Positions 49,101-60,403 of a DNA stretch of 64,000 nt are shown here, piece after piece. Position numbers and translations under genes: made by a program. The notes under the pieces are model-generated. The model made no database searches. It was given only the letters and a program-made list of their open reading frames with translations, and was not told the DNA's origin. This stretch comes from Ooceraea biroi (lineage: Eukaryota; Arthropoda; Insecta; Hymenoptera; Formicidae). Numbering within the stretch: the first letter of the stretch is position 1; every line of letters starts with the position of its first letter. The stretch spans positions 6,510,001 to 6,574,000 of the forward strand of contig NC_039519.1 of assembly GCF_003672135.1 (NCBI RefSeq). The letters run 5' to 3'.

Positions 49101-49760
49101 ATGTTGAATTATGTACGTTCTGCAATTTACACATCAGGCATTGCATAAGAAGCCACTAGTTTACGTATGCTGCGAAAAGTCAAAGGTCGAGGACTTTTCA
49201 ATCCATGTATTTTTGCGCGAAATCGTTCGCCGGTGGCAATACCTCATAACATCGCTTATCGCTTTCCTTTTTCCCCCAGAAACTAATAGTCGCCAACGTC
49301 CTCATGAAAAGTTTCTTTTTTTTTATCTAAATATCGATGCAAAACATCTGTGCTAGCGCAAAAATGAAAGATTGGTTGTTTTGAAACTGTATTTCCATCC
49401 CATTGACACATATCTCGCAATATAGATGCTTTGCATGAAACAGCATAAAGAAATCACATATCACGGAAACTGTTCAAGTTGTACGTATGTAAGAGGAATC
49501 ACAGAGGGAGAAGTATACATCCTCATCTGCAAGAAGACAGATTTTATTGCGAGTTTTCGAAATAATAACAACTTTTCTTTATGTTTCTTTATACTTTTTA
49601 CCAAATAATCTTACATAAGGTATCCCGACTTTGATTAAGATTAACTCTCTTCAGCGTACAATAACTCCTTGCGGAAAGCAAAGTAATGGGATCGCCGCGA
49701 TCGTCTGTATCTCACCGAACGCTTTTTAGTTTCGTCGATATTTCTTTTAGTTGTACAATA

Positions 49761-50372
49761 TACAGGGTGTTTCGCCTGATCGCTGGATTGGACGTGGTGG
49801 AAGAATTTCTTGGCCGGCTCGATCACCAGATCTTACGCCTCTTGATTTTTTTCTTTGGGGACACCTAAAAAATGCAGTTTATCGCGATATTCCGACAACA
49901 CCTGAAGATATGCGAGAAAGAATTCAGCGTGCGTGCACCGCAATTACTCCGGAATCTCTCAAAAACGTAAAACAATCGTTTATTCATCGAATTCGAAAGT
50001 GTATCGAAGTAAACGGTGATCATTTCGAACATCTGTAAAAAAAGTACATCTTTGTAGTTATACGTACAATAAATAGAGTTTCTTTTCCTAAACGTGATTT
50101 TTGTGGTTCAAAGTCATTTGAAGGTCAACATATTCTGTATGGTTGAATTTGTTTTTTTACAAGCTACATCATTTCGTTAAGGAAAATATACCATCTCGTT
50201 TAAAAAAAAGTTCATGACCTTGATATCTTGTGAAAGGTGACATTAAAAAAATAATTTTCTTACCAGAGTACTAGTCTCTTTGAATCGAACAATTTTCGTC
50301 CTTTGACTTTTTTTATATCATCAAAGGAAGCAGAGATATTCTAAGTGCTACAGTTAGAGGAAACACCCTGTA
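49761..50372 (+). mobile_element. internally deleted Tc1/mariner-type DNA transposon (612 bp)
   Basis: The element begins TACAGGGTGTTTC and ends GAAACACCCTGTA, giving 13-bp inverted termini. It is flanked on both sides by TA (49759-49760 and 50373-50374), the target-site duplication of the Tc1/mariner superfamily. Inside it, directly after the left terminus, is the C-terminal part of a DDE transposase ending at 50038, then about 330 bp of AT-rich 3' sequence. The left inverted repeat stops being complementary after 13 bases, although the right end continues with a normal-looking subterminal region. The N-terminal two-thirds of the transposase and the 5' subterminal region have therefore been lost in one internal deletion that spared the extreme end. 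The copy is non-autonomous. Confidence 0.85.
49775..50038 (+). pseudogene. C-terminal fragment of a Tc1/mariner-like DDE transposase
   Basis: The frame reads PDRWIGRGG, then WPARSPDLTPLDFFLWGHLK, then NAVYRDIPTTPEDMRERIQRA and a tail to TAA at 50036-50038, 87 residues in all. The WPxRSPDLxPLDFxLWG block is the third catalytic region of Tc1/mariner-type transposases, with Asp of PLDFF at the last acidic position. Such proteins cut and paste their element at TA dinucleotides. The helix-turn-helix DNA-binding part and the first two catalytic Asp regions are missing. The frame runs upstream into the terminal repeat without a start codon that makes biological sense. No stop or frameshift interrupts the remaining part, so the copy may be fairly young, but it cannot encode a working enzyme. 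Confidence 0.85.
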
Positions 50373-50374
50373 TA

Positions 50375-53221
50375 TAACATCGAATTTAAGAACTGTACGG
50401 AGACCATACTACGGTGGTGATCAGGTTGCCCGGTATATTTCACATTGAAACGACTCCGAGTGCTCGATCATTATTCCGATTGTTCTTAGCTGGCGGGATC
50501 TCGATCCGATCGCTTTGCTGCGGGCGCTCGTTAATGTCGCGCGCATAATTCACGCACGGTTTTAATAACACGACGAAAACATCGGCAAGGTACGCGCGCT
50601 GCCGTCGATCTTTCCAGCCCGATAAATCGCTATCGGTCTTTCGCGCGACGTATTTCGCCCACCGTCGAAGCCCGCCGTCAATTATTATCGTTTCCCGCTT
50701 CTGGTAGCGCCGCGTCCGCGCATAAATATCGCCATTTCCAACGACTTCATTTGCCGCCGCGTCGCCGAACTTTTCGAAATAATGGCCGCTTTACGATCGT
50801 GATAATGAAATTCCCCGAGACTATCGGCAATCGCGACATTGATTGCTGGCTTGTAACTTTATGCACTGCGAGTGCGTGCGAGTAAGTCGCGTTTAATCGC
50901 GACCGCGCGCCGATCTTAAGTTTTACCCCAAGATGACAATTTTTTCTATCACCAGTTCGGTTAAAACTTGAAGATTGCGTTCCGTTGTTTCTTCATATTA
51001 GAAAAATGGTGATGCTTCATGTTAAATGCGAAAAATAACGAATAAAGATACGTTAAACAATAAGAAAATCTATTTAACGCAATAAAAATAATTTCTTGCG
51101 CGATTAATAATATTTAAAAGAATCTACTGTAGACCATGTGTCGACATTAATACTGTTAATTCGTGTAAAAATAATAATGATATGCACACAACATTTAGTA
51201 CAGAAACCAGAATAGTTCACCTGGAACAATTATCCTCGATTGTACATAAATTAAATTTTCGAATAAACAATTTCATTCGAGTGAAAATTGAAAATTTGTC
51301 TCTGGTGCGTCGTAAAGTGTATGTTAACGGCATCTCGCGGTCCGGCTCTCAACGTAAACGCTCCGCCGGTATCTCCGTTTTCTTATCAGTACGCGCGTAG
51401 GTGCGTGCGTCCTTTCAGCCGGAGGATTCGACCTTATCATTCGCCGCGTGCATATATTAAAACGCGTGCGGCGACGGCGGTGACGGCGACGACAGCGGGC
51501 CACGGATGATATCCGCCCGGAAGCGGGCCGTGATTGGTCGTCGGCATTGCCGCGAATACGTCGCGCCGGACGCGTTAGATAAATACTTTCTCCTCGCACG
51601 CAATGCACGCTGATAGGCGAGCGCAATAAAGCAATCGGCCGGCAGTAATGTCCACCCCGGATGTTGGCGCGCGGCAATTAATGGACCGGCGTAACGGCGG
51701 CAATAATGGCGGCGTTTTTGCCACGGCCGTCACCGTGATCGCCGCCGGCGGTGGTTCCGCGCGGAGGAACGCGCGGAAACGCCCGACGGTGCCGTAAAAT
51801 ATTCATAACTTTTAGAAATCCCGTCAATATGCAAATGAGAAATGCTAATCGCCTCCCGCGTTCGCGCCTACGACGAAGGCTATCGTTCTGTTGACACTCG
51901 CCCGTCAAGATTTTTGTTTTGCAGATATATCCGCCGGGGAGTCGCGACCGATGATTTAACCGCCTGTCAGGAGACAGCCCGAAACAGCCCCGCTCGGGCA
52001 TTCAAGGATTTTTTCATTCGCCTATCGTGGATGACGATCAACGGCGCGCGCCGTTTAATTATATACGCCCGATCGATACGCACTTAGGAGAATCTTAACG
52101 AACGATTCCGTTTGTACAGGTTTCGAGTGACGGATGAGTAATGGTAATCCTTTGTTTGTCAGCCCGTCTGCTCGGCCAATCTTCTTGCGAATCGGGAAGT
52201 TCGGCGACTTCAAAATGCCGCGCGTAAATTATAAAACGTTCGTGCAATAATAAATTCCGCAGAGATGCCGTGTGGCCGAAGATTGTTAATTTGTAAATTA
52301 AATGCGCTGATGGAGAGTTGTCAACATGAATGTTACTCGATCGTGCCCGAGCTACGCGTTATAATTCACGTGCGGGATTGAGATGGAATCAAACGAGAAA
52401 TAAACCAAAAATTAACATCGCGCATCGTAACGCGCTGTGTTTCTTCTTAAACAACAAGTTTTACGATTAGGACAATTATTCGCGTGTTATCGCGGGAAAA
52501 CATTCCAGATGGTTATCTTTTATGTTCTCCTTTACAGAACCATTAAATTTTATTGCCCGAAGAGTCCTGAAAATCAATAAATTATCGAGTCGGGACAGTT
52601 TTTTTAGCTCATAATACTTCCTGTCCATTTATTTATTATCTGCCTCGGTTATGTGCATGTGCGGGATGCGGTTAAGGGCTTCTTATATTTACTGCGATTT
52701 CGAGCGGTCGAATCGGCCCGCGAGTTGTGCTCGCCGCTCAAAACAAGTAACGAGCGTGAGCCGCCTCCACCTCATGGCGTCGGCGTGCGCGCACAAAGGC
52801 ATGGCACAGCTAAATTAAATCCCGATTAAAAATAAGGCACGCCTCGCGCCGCGATTTATGGCGTCGCGCCGTGTATGAAACAAGAACGCTCGTATTGTTT
52901 CGAGCTACTCTTTTCTACGTACACGACTTCGGGTATCAAAGGAGTCACCCCGCCATTATTCGCGAAGGTATCACGACGACATTAATTGCATTATTATATC
53001 CGCCACCCTGCTTCTCTACCTTCCTTGGTAAAAATCATAAGGAACATGAGAAAACATCGGAAAATATGGTATTTGCATGTGGACGTCAGCTGCAATGTCA
53101 TCAAATCAGTAGAATGATTAGTTTGATGTATCTGTTTCATAAAAGACAGTAATGGATCAAGTTAGAAAGTTGAATACAAGATTGTTATTACGTCAGTACT
53201 ACTTCGACTTATTCTCATACT
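50375..53221. other. intergenic interval between the two transposons
   Basis: No gene is recognised in these 2.8 kb. GC-rich segments with ATAAATCGC-, TTTACGATCGTGATAATG- and AATTAATGG-like words (about 50450-50930, 51320-52080 and 52640-52870) resemble the GC-rich blocks inside the hth introns. They could be regulatory, and open frames in them look compositional. The rest is AT-rich. Confidence 0.5.
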
Positions 53222-53223
53222 TA

Positions 53224-53289
53224 TACAGGGTGAGGCATCTAAAACAGACCACCTGAATATCTCGGCTGTTATTGGTGATAGAAAAAAAA
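53224..53289 (+). repeat. left terminal inverted repeat of the MITE
   Basis: 66 bp beginning TACAGGGTGAGGCATC. It is complementary to 53749-53814 with four mismatches and continues seamlessly into the inner 35-bp inverted repeat arm. Confidence 0.92.
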
Positions 53290-53324
53290 ACGGGTCAAAA
53301 TCATTCAAGGTCACTGAAGGCCAA
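53290..53324 (+). repeat. inner perfect inverted repeat, left arm (35 bp)
   Basis: Exactly complementary to 53542-53576. It contains CATTCAAGGTCACTGAAGG and follows the left terminal repeat without a gap. Confidence 0.93.
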
Positions 53325-53401
53325 AAATTTCTAAGTGCTAGAACTTTTTCATTTCTGAGTTTACGGTATTTTCAATAGCAGAGAACTCTAGGCAATATAA
53401 A
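53325..53401 (+). repeat. 77-bp direct repeat, copy 1
   Basis: Matches 53444-53520 at 73 of 77 positions. Both copies include GAACTTTTTCATTTCTGAG and end GGCAATATAAA, with a 42-bp spacer between them. Confidence 0.93.
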
Positions 53402-53443
53402 AAATAATGATAACAACAACTCAGAACTTCGCGGAAGAAGAAA

Positions 53444-53520
53444 AAATTTCTAAGGGCTAGAACTTTTTCATTTCTGAGTTTACAGTATTTTTAATAGCAG
53501 AGAGCTCTAGGCAATATAAA
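53444..53520 (+). repeat. 77-bp direct repeat, copy 2
   Basis: Second copy of the unit at 53325-53401, inside the MITE and differing at four positions. Confidence 0.93.
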
Positions 53521-53541
53521 GTAAATTATTTTCCCTTGCAG

Positions 53542-53576
53542 TTGGCCTTCAGTGACCTTGAATGATTTTGACCCGT
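53542..53576 (-). repeat. inner perfect inverted repeat, right arm (35 bp)
   Basis: Exactly complementary to 53290-53324. A 172-bp segment (53577-53748) separates it from the right terminal repeat, while the left arm has no such gap. Confidence 0.93.
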
Positions 53577-53748
53577 AGATCAATGTGCGCATCTTCAAAC
53601 GTTCTACTAGATGGTACGTAAAAAAACATATCATACCATTTAAAAAAATGAAGTTGACCTTCATATGACCTCTACGCGTCCACCTAATAAAAAACTATTT
53701 AGAACAAATTATGTGTCCCTCGAAACCATGCAAGTTTGATCCGACACA

Positions 53749-53814
53749 TTTTTTTTCTATCACCAATAACAGCCAAGATATTCCGGTGGCCTGTTTTAGG
53801 TGCCTCACCCTGTA
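53749..53814 (-). repeat. right terminal inverted repeat of the MITE
   Basis: 66 bp ending GCCTCACCCTGTA, the partner of 53224-53289. The eight-T run at its inner edge matches part of the nine-A run in the left arm. Confidence 0.92.
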
Positions 53815-56800
53815 TAAAAGAATGACGGTAGTGGAAATAAAGAAATCTGCTTCCCTATGTGTTACTTTCTCGGCGAGAAACTATGGGAGTGAGTCGATAT
53901 TCTGGTCGATCCCAGGTTACCTTCTTTAATCGAGCCGCGAATAATTAGCGGACGGCGATTAGACGGTGATTAAAGGCAAAGGACCGAGTCACGGGTACAA
54001 CGCAATTAGCCGAATCACTTAACGACTTGGTCGATGGGTGTGCGGACTAATGTCACGATGCGGAGTGTACAAATGGAATCCGTTTGTTCTAATCTCGAAC
54101 CACAAGTTATGTGATTGGAATACGCTTTAAAATTGCACATTATTACTGCTAAAGCTTCAAGTTTGTCCGGTGCTAATGGGAAGTTTGTCGTGGAGCTAAT
54201 GGGATATTTATAGCAAGAGAACATTTTTAAATTCGGTAAAATCAGTTTAGAATACTTGATAACCGAATAAAATCCTTTTTTATATCGCAATTAGATTAAC
54301 TGTAATTTCTGCATAAAATTAATTGGCGTTTCTTCCTTTAAACATCTCTTATTTTTAATTTAGTATTATGTAATCGCCTTGTAAGATGTGCAGAATACAT
54401 AGCGTCAGTTAATTGTGTCTACCTACGAATTCCCTTGTTCCTTAATTCCCAGATTCGCGATAGGATTAGTGGACCATCTCCGCTTATCTGCATAAGCATC
54501 TCAGAGAGACAGAACCCGAACAAGAAAGCAGAATCGCCTCACCAGATAGAAATTCTATGGTACATGCAACACTAGGGTCTGCGTATGCCCATCTACATAA
54601 AACGGCTATACCTATACATCGCCGGTGCTCCTGCAATCGAGAAGTCGCGCATTCTTCACCGAAACGTGCAAAAGATCGTTAAGTACGAATTCTAATGCAA
54701 GACCTATCTTAGTCTCTCTTTCTCTATCTCTTTTTCTGAAAATTACAAAGATTCATCTTAAAAGTATTTTAAGTATTTTTTGGGATGCGAGATTATTTCA
54801 ATGTAAAATGATCGCAATTAAACAATTGCAATAATTTTTCGTTAAATATTCCTGTGTGTGTTAGCTTAATGATTCTATATTGATGAAGGATGTGAACAAA
54901 CTACAATTTAATTCTTTTGGCAATTAATTGGCTCCTTTTATTATTGTAAATTTAAAAATAATTGACAATTATCAGTAATGAGGGCAATGGTATTGCGAGT
55001 ATTAAAAATAACATTATTTAGCACAGTACTAAAAAAATAATTAAAGTGTGAGATAAAAGTGTGGGCACGTATGATATCGAATAAAATTAATCGCAAAGAT
55101 TCTTTAACTGTCGCATGCTTTTACGAACAGAACAAAGCATTATTTTAATCGCGGGACCGACTCACAGGGTGTCATAAGCTAATATGTCAGAGATCATTAC
55201 TATTCCCATAATTTCCGCACTACCGATTCATTATCGAGAATTGCCGCAAAACACGCGCTACAAAAACCCGCAGCATACATCTTTCGTCATATTATCCTAA
55301 ATTATTATCTAATTAATATACAGATCTTGTGGCCAGGCATCGGCAGCCGTTTCGCAAACCAGTTTCCGTCTGATTCCCGTTCGCGACCGTCGGCGCCAAG
55401 TTACGCGCGACTATGGAAATTATGTATGCTCGCAATGCCCGAGAATGCTTCTTGCAGTAGACAAGACGAGCAGACAAAAAATTTAATTTAAATGCAGTTA
55501 TAAATACAGCGAGATAGGTACATCTCTCGGAACATAATTAGCTGAAAATAATAAGAGAAGCAAAACAGAGAATGGAACGCGCTCTGCATACAAAGACAAT
55601 AAATTGCCTGCGTCAGATTGAAATGACAAAAGAAGCAAGATTAGAAAATTTGTATTCTGAAATTGTAAGACACAGAACGCAGAACGTCTTCCGGAAGATT
55701 CAAAGATCAGATTAGGACTCGATTTTTAGCTGGAACAATGAGTTTCACACTTGACACGTTACGATTGTACATGTACAACTCCTGATGTATTGTACGATAT
55801 CGATAAACCAGCGTTAAAGGATACAAAGAGAATTGTTAACGATCCACACCGTTGCAAATTGCTCAAATCACGTCGCACGTTTCCTGTGCAACATTGTGCA
55901 AGTCGGCAACCAAGCAACAGGGACCATTAATGGTTCTCACTGTACAGACGTCGTCGGAGGCGTTCTCTCCCGGCAAGCGCAAACAAACGGAGCAAGATAG
56001 TGCCACCGGTAGCAACGCCAGGAGATTAGGGTTTGTTTTACAGCGAGCGGTAAAGCTGTCGCGCGAGGCTCACGTCGACCCGCCGTATTTAAATGTGCCG
56101 GCCTTGGCGCAGCAATGCGGAAAGTGTTCACGAAGCGTTTCAGTTATACCCGACAACGGTGTGATGTCAATTCTGTCGTTAATTTGCAATACGTAGAGAA
56201 AAAGTTACTTAAGCTTAAGAAAAGTGAGGAAAAAGGGAAGACACCACGCCAGGCTTGCACTTATCAAATGATTGATAAAAGGACAAAATCGAACGGCCAA
56301 GATCTGATCTCACGAGTTTGGAAAAACTTTCAAACGAATCTTATTTTTTGATCAACAAGCGGAAACCGCAATGAATCGAGAGTAGTCGTTATGAAATTTG
56401 CGCACGTTACAAAAATAAGCGGTATCGCACGTTGAACTTGAATGAAACAAGAAAATTAATTGTTAGCAATCACCCCGGTCACTATCGATAGTGACAATCG
56501 GATGTGAAATGTCGATATTGTCCCGCATAGATATCTCGGGATGGAAAATTAACTGTAAGACAATTTGCTTAAAAATCGGTTGTCTGCGAGGTAGTGAAGT
56601 TTGCTGACCCAAAAACAATAAATCTAAAAACCAACGGTATGACGCGCATAACGATCTATATTGGCCACATTTCCAAGAGACTGGGAGTACGAAGGGAGTC
56701 GCGTGGGCGTGGCGTGGAACATCGAAGTCTTATCGTGCAATTGAGAAAATATTATCAGGCTGCCTGTGGAAACGGTTGCGTAATGCACCCTCCATGCATA

Positions 56801-58510
56801 CGCGCGTGCGACGCGCAAACATTGGCGTGGCTCGCCGCATTTTGGATGCAGGTTACGCCTACCGCGCCGTGTCGGACGAAAAAATGGAATTTATTTATTC
56901 GTGAAATATGATATGGGTGTGGCGAGGAATATTAAAGGATTCCTGCATGGCCGAATATATGTAGCCGAATGCAAAAGTATATCGCATTACATTAGCGCGT
57001 GCGAATTATTCATGGCATTTCAGCCTGATATCAAGTGATATTTATTCATGTTCAATTTCCATACTCTTATTTTATATGTAATTAAACTGACAGTATAGAT
57101 AAAATTAATTAGTATTTTTAATGGATTACCGAATTAAACCTACAAAAATAATGATAGCAGCGTGCAATTTACCGTAGAACTGGAATGTCATAAGCTGGAT
57201 TAAAATAAAATCCGCGGATTAACCAAAGGAAAACCCACAAACGTTATCGGACAAAACTCTAGGCGACTTCCAATAGACTCTTGCTAGGGAAGCTCAATTG
57301 AAGGTCTCGTTTTGTATCACGGTTTCAGTACGAAGGAAGCGATGGCACGGCGGGATGACAGGTGCGGGCGGCACCTGTTTGGATTTACAGGGTCCTGTCC
57401 CACGGTTCTGCGTCTACTCACACGAGTGTCTACGCGAAGCGCTATCAGCTTGTCCAGTAAACAAGCATATAAGGCCGCTGGCATATTTGAGGAGTGTGTG
57501 GAAAAGGGACATGCGGCGCGGCGTGCGCGGTGCACCGACTGCTGCCTCCGACCTCCTCCACCCCCGGCGGACAAAAACCCCTTTCGAGAATGAAATATGT
57601 GGGAGAGAGGGAAAGAAGGGGGAAAGAGAGACGGGACCGCGGGATAATTCTGAATTATGTTTGGCCTCATCTCTCCAGCCGGCGCTTCCACCACTAGTCG
57701 CGCTTCGCCCTTTGTCAACCTCGCGCGACGAACCCCGGGCACTCGCCATTCTTCCACGACCCCCGATTCGTTCTCGGTGCGTTCTTGACGCTTAATACGC
57801 CACGCCGTCCACGATCCGCTTTGGCTCGATTCATCGCCTAACAGTCTTGAATAGCCGGGGGAGGATCGGTATCGAAATGATGATAAACACGAATATCTTT
57901 GACGCTCCGTTTCGATACGTGCGCGTATAGTGTACACCTTTGTAGTGAAGCGAGCTTTCTTCGATACTGAACTCGCTATACCACTTTGCTAAGTATAAAG
58001 GGACCGAAAATCGTATGGAAAATTTTAGGTAAGCAAGATATTTGAAAACGAAGTAGCAAAATCGGTGCGCTAATAATGAAACTTTTCGCATGACATTTTC
58101 AGTTCTTTTTTTAGATATATATATCGCCAGTTTTATAACTAATTTTCTATATTACCCGGTATTACCTCGGGTACTCGCGCAATTTGTATTTCCTGAACGT
58201 GACCAGTTCCTGACTAAGAAGCTATCGAGCACCCATACATCGCTGGAAGTGTAATTTAGCTGCTGAATCAACGGACGCAACGGCGCAAGGAAAATTAACT
58301 CTCAACGCGTCTCGCATGCGATAAGATCTAGATGATAACTCCGAGGCGATCGGCCATCGTAATCCAATTTAATTAGATAGACATACGTTCCGGGAAAATG
58401 CCACTTACTATCGATATCCCAAGTTTAAGGTGGATGGTGTTGGTAACAGTGTTATTGCATCGTAAAGATCGTGATAATAACGTGTACAGGATATCCTCTC
58501 ATTGCTATTA

Positions 58511-58527
58511 CTGTCAATCATTTATCA
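58511..58527 (-). promoter_or_regulatory. Exd-Hth composite site overlapping a Hox-Exd-type site
   Basis: On the minus strand a Hox-Exd-type octamer, TGATAAAT, runs by one shared base into a perfect TGATTGACAG Exd-Hth site (plus-strand CTGTCAATCA at 58511-58520, then TTTATCA). This adjacency resembles the layout of trimeric Hox-Exd-Hth response elements. It lies about 26 kb upstream of the hth start in an AT-rich non-coding stretch. Whether it is bound, and whether it regulates hth, is unknown. Confidence 0.4.
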
Positions 58528-59089
58528 AGACTTTGAATGTAAATTACCTTGATTTTTTTAGGGGAAATTAGATAAAAGATTATTATTTCTCATATCTTTA
58601 TAACTTATAGAACAACTTTATAACTCTGGCAATTAAAAGCCAATTCCATTTCAATTAAAAAAGCAGAATTAGTATAAAACTATATTTATTCTGTATATTA
58701 TGTATATCAAAGTAAGATTCTACAAATTAAGAAAGATTAAATAGTTTCAAATTTTACGAAAATTACATATATTACTTTTCAACCCAACCAAATTAGTATT
58801 AATTGCGCTTGCATTTTATAAGCGCTAATACCGATTATAATAGATACGATTAATTATAATCGCCGTGAAAGCGACAAAGCGATCGATGTGTTCGTGGAAA
58901 AAATCCTCTACCGTGACGCGACGAGATGCATCTCTTGATTTCTCTAGCTCTATCGGTTCCTCGGACGCGCACCCTTTCAGTCCTTTCCGCAGCGGACAAT
59001 TATTTAGAGGAGAGTCCGAAATTCGGGGCCTAAACGCGACGAAGGGAGAGAAATCGAGGAATCGTGGGCAAAACGAGAAGTTTACTGAC

Positions 59090-59215
59090 TGGCATTGAAC
59101 TGAGAGCTGAAGAGCGCTGCAGAGTGCAGTGAGAGGAGAGAGATGAACAGAGAAAGAGAGAGAGGAATGTGACAAGAGCAAGAGGGAGAAAGAAACGAAA
59201 GGAAAAAAGGAGCGC
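59090..59215 (+). repeat. purine-rich tract
   Basis: A/G-biased stretch with GAGAGAGG and AAAGAGAGAGAGG words. It is followed about 70 bp later by a pyrimidine-rich stretch (59284-59450), giving a strand-composition switch. Confidence 0.6.
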
Positions 59216-60382
59216 ACACTGCCACCCGCTGGGCTGGACGAAATGCATGCGTGCGATCGCATACCCATGGCGTACCGTGTTTCCATGCCCATACGGCTAT
59301 CTTCCCCCACCCCTTCCCCTTTCTCTTCTCACCCCGCGCACCTTCACTCTAAATTTTGTTTCCATTCCTTCTCTCATTCTTCCTTTTCTTTCTTTTTCCC
59401 ATCGCTCGATCTGTGTCCTGCTTTCGTTCTCCAGAAATGAAATCTGTGCATTTTTCTCGGCCTCTCTGGAATTCCATAAAGTGCTTGAGGGATGGGGAGC
59501 AAACGGAGGAAGACCAAAGGAAACTTCAAGTAAACATCACCATAACAAAGTTTTTATTATCTCAATGTAATTTTTAATCTCATTTACGGCATTATAAGCA
59601 GCGTAGAAAAAGGGACTTCAGACGTGGACTTGGTAAAGTGGCAGACACGAAGCCTATAATTAAAACGGTAAATGACAGTTGAAACGAATATTTCTGTCTC
59701 TCTCGCTCTTCCGCTATTCCGCTTTTTCATTTCTGTGCCAGTCGATCGAATAAATCAATGAATCTAATAAGGCGGGCTCGGCTCAAGTCGGAAATTGAAA
59801 AGATCCAAAGCGATGATACAGCAGCGAATTTTCAATCGGTTTTTTTAAGATTAATTGACAGATACTCCACCAGTATTGATCCCATGTACCACTTCGTGTA
59901 TGCGTGTCGAACGAGAGTGTCCTCGTGTAATCGAGGCCGTCAGTACGTTTGATGGCCTGAATTCACGAACATCTAGGATTGTTAAAAAAACATTGGATAT
60001 TGATATCGCTGAGCTAAGAGAATGATGCAACGTGAATATTGATACTATCAATAAAACAGATAATTCGTGAAGTTTTATCAATGCTGCACAAGAGTCGAAA
60101 TATCATGAATGGAAATATTCATATAAAATTCATTCAGTTTTAATTCCGCATTATTGTATACCACATATAATAGAATGCAACAAAATTTTTAAAGAATTGC
60201 TCCTGTTTTCCAGAAAAAAATAATTTAATCTCGTGAATCGTGCATAAAAAATCGAATAAATCTTCTTTTACTCTTAATATCGTCGTGTTTAATGACACTC
60301 CAAATATGCAAACGTTGAGATGCCAAAATGTCATGTTAATCTGTTTAGAATAATATATTTTTCGAGTGGTGCATACGTGTAA

Positions 60383-60403
60383 AGAGAGAGAGAGAGAGAG
60401 AGA
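60383..60403 (+). repeat. AG microsatellite
   Basis: About ten perfect AG units in the distal upstream region. Confidence 0.85.

Larger units (their letters stand above)
34651..49758. other. upstream region without recognisable gene
   Basis: About 15 kb upstream of hth. It contains a 42-bp perfect alternating purine-pyrimidine run (36309-36350), a GC-rich patch at 36540-37010, a short tandem duplication at 38681-38726, (ACG)5 at 42688-42702, a CT run at 44391-44407, pyrimidine tracts at 45111-45166 and 45314-45352, a GA microsatellite (46131-46150) and a CT-rich stretch at 48057-48118. Open frames are short, change frame, and match no family I recognise. Non-coding transcripts or small unconserved exons cannot be excluded. 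Confidence 0.6.
53224..53814. mobile_element. non-coding MITE with nested inverted repeats (591 bp)
   Basis: The two ends are 66-bp terminal inverted repeats (53224-53289 and 53749-53814) differing at four positions, starting TACAGGGTGAGGC. TA flanks both sides (53222-53223 and 53815-53816), as expected of a Tc1/mariner-type insertion. A second, perfect 35-bp inverted repeat lies inside (53290-53324 and 53542-53576), directly abutting the left terminal repeat but 172 bp away from the right one. Between its arms is a 77-bp direct repeat (53325-53401 and 53444-53520, four differences). There is no transposase coding capacity, so movement would depend on a transposase supplied by a relative. Confidence 0.9.

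Noticed and set aside
55164..55175. Isolated ACAGGGTG (also near 20666)
   Set aside because: Resembles the transposon terminus but has no inverted partner or TA flanks at a sensible distance.
57317..57937. 206-codon open frame on the minus strand
   Set aside because: The longest frame in the window, but low complexity (Gly/Arg/Ser-rich) in a GC-rich patch with several competing frames. No family resemblance.
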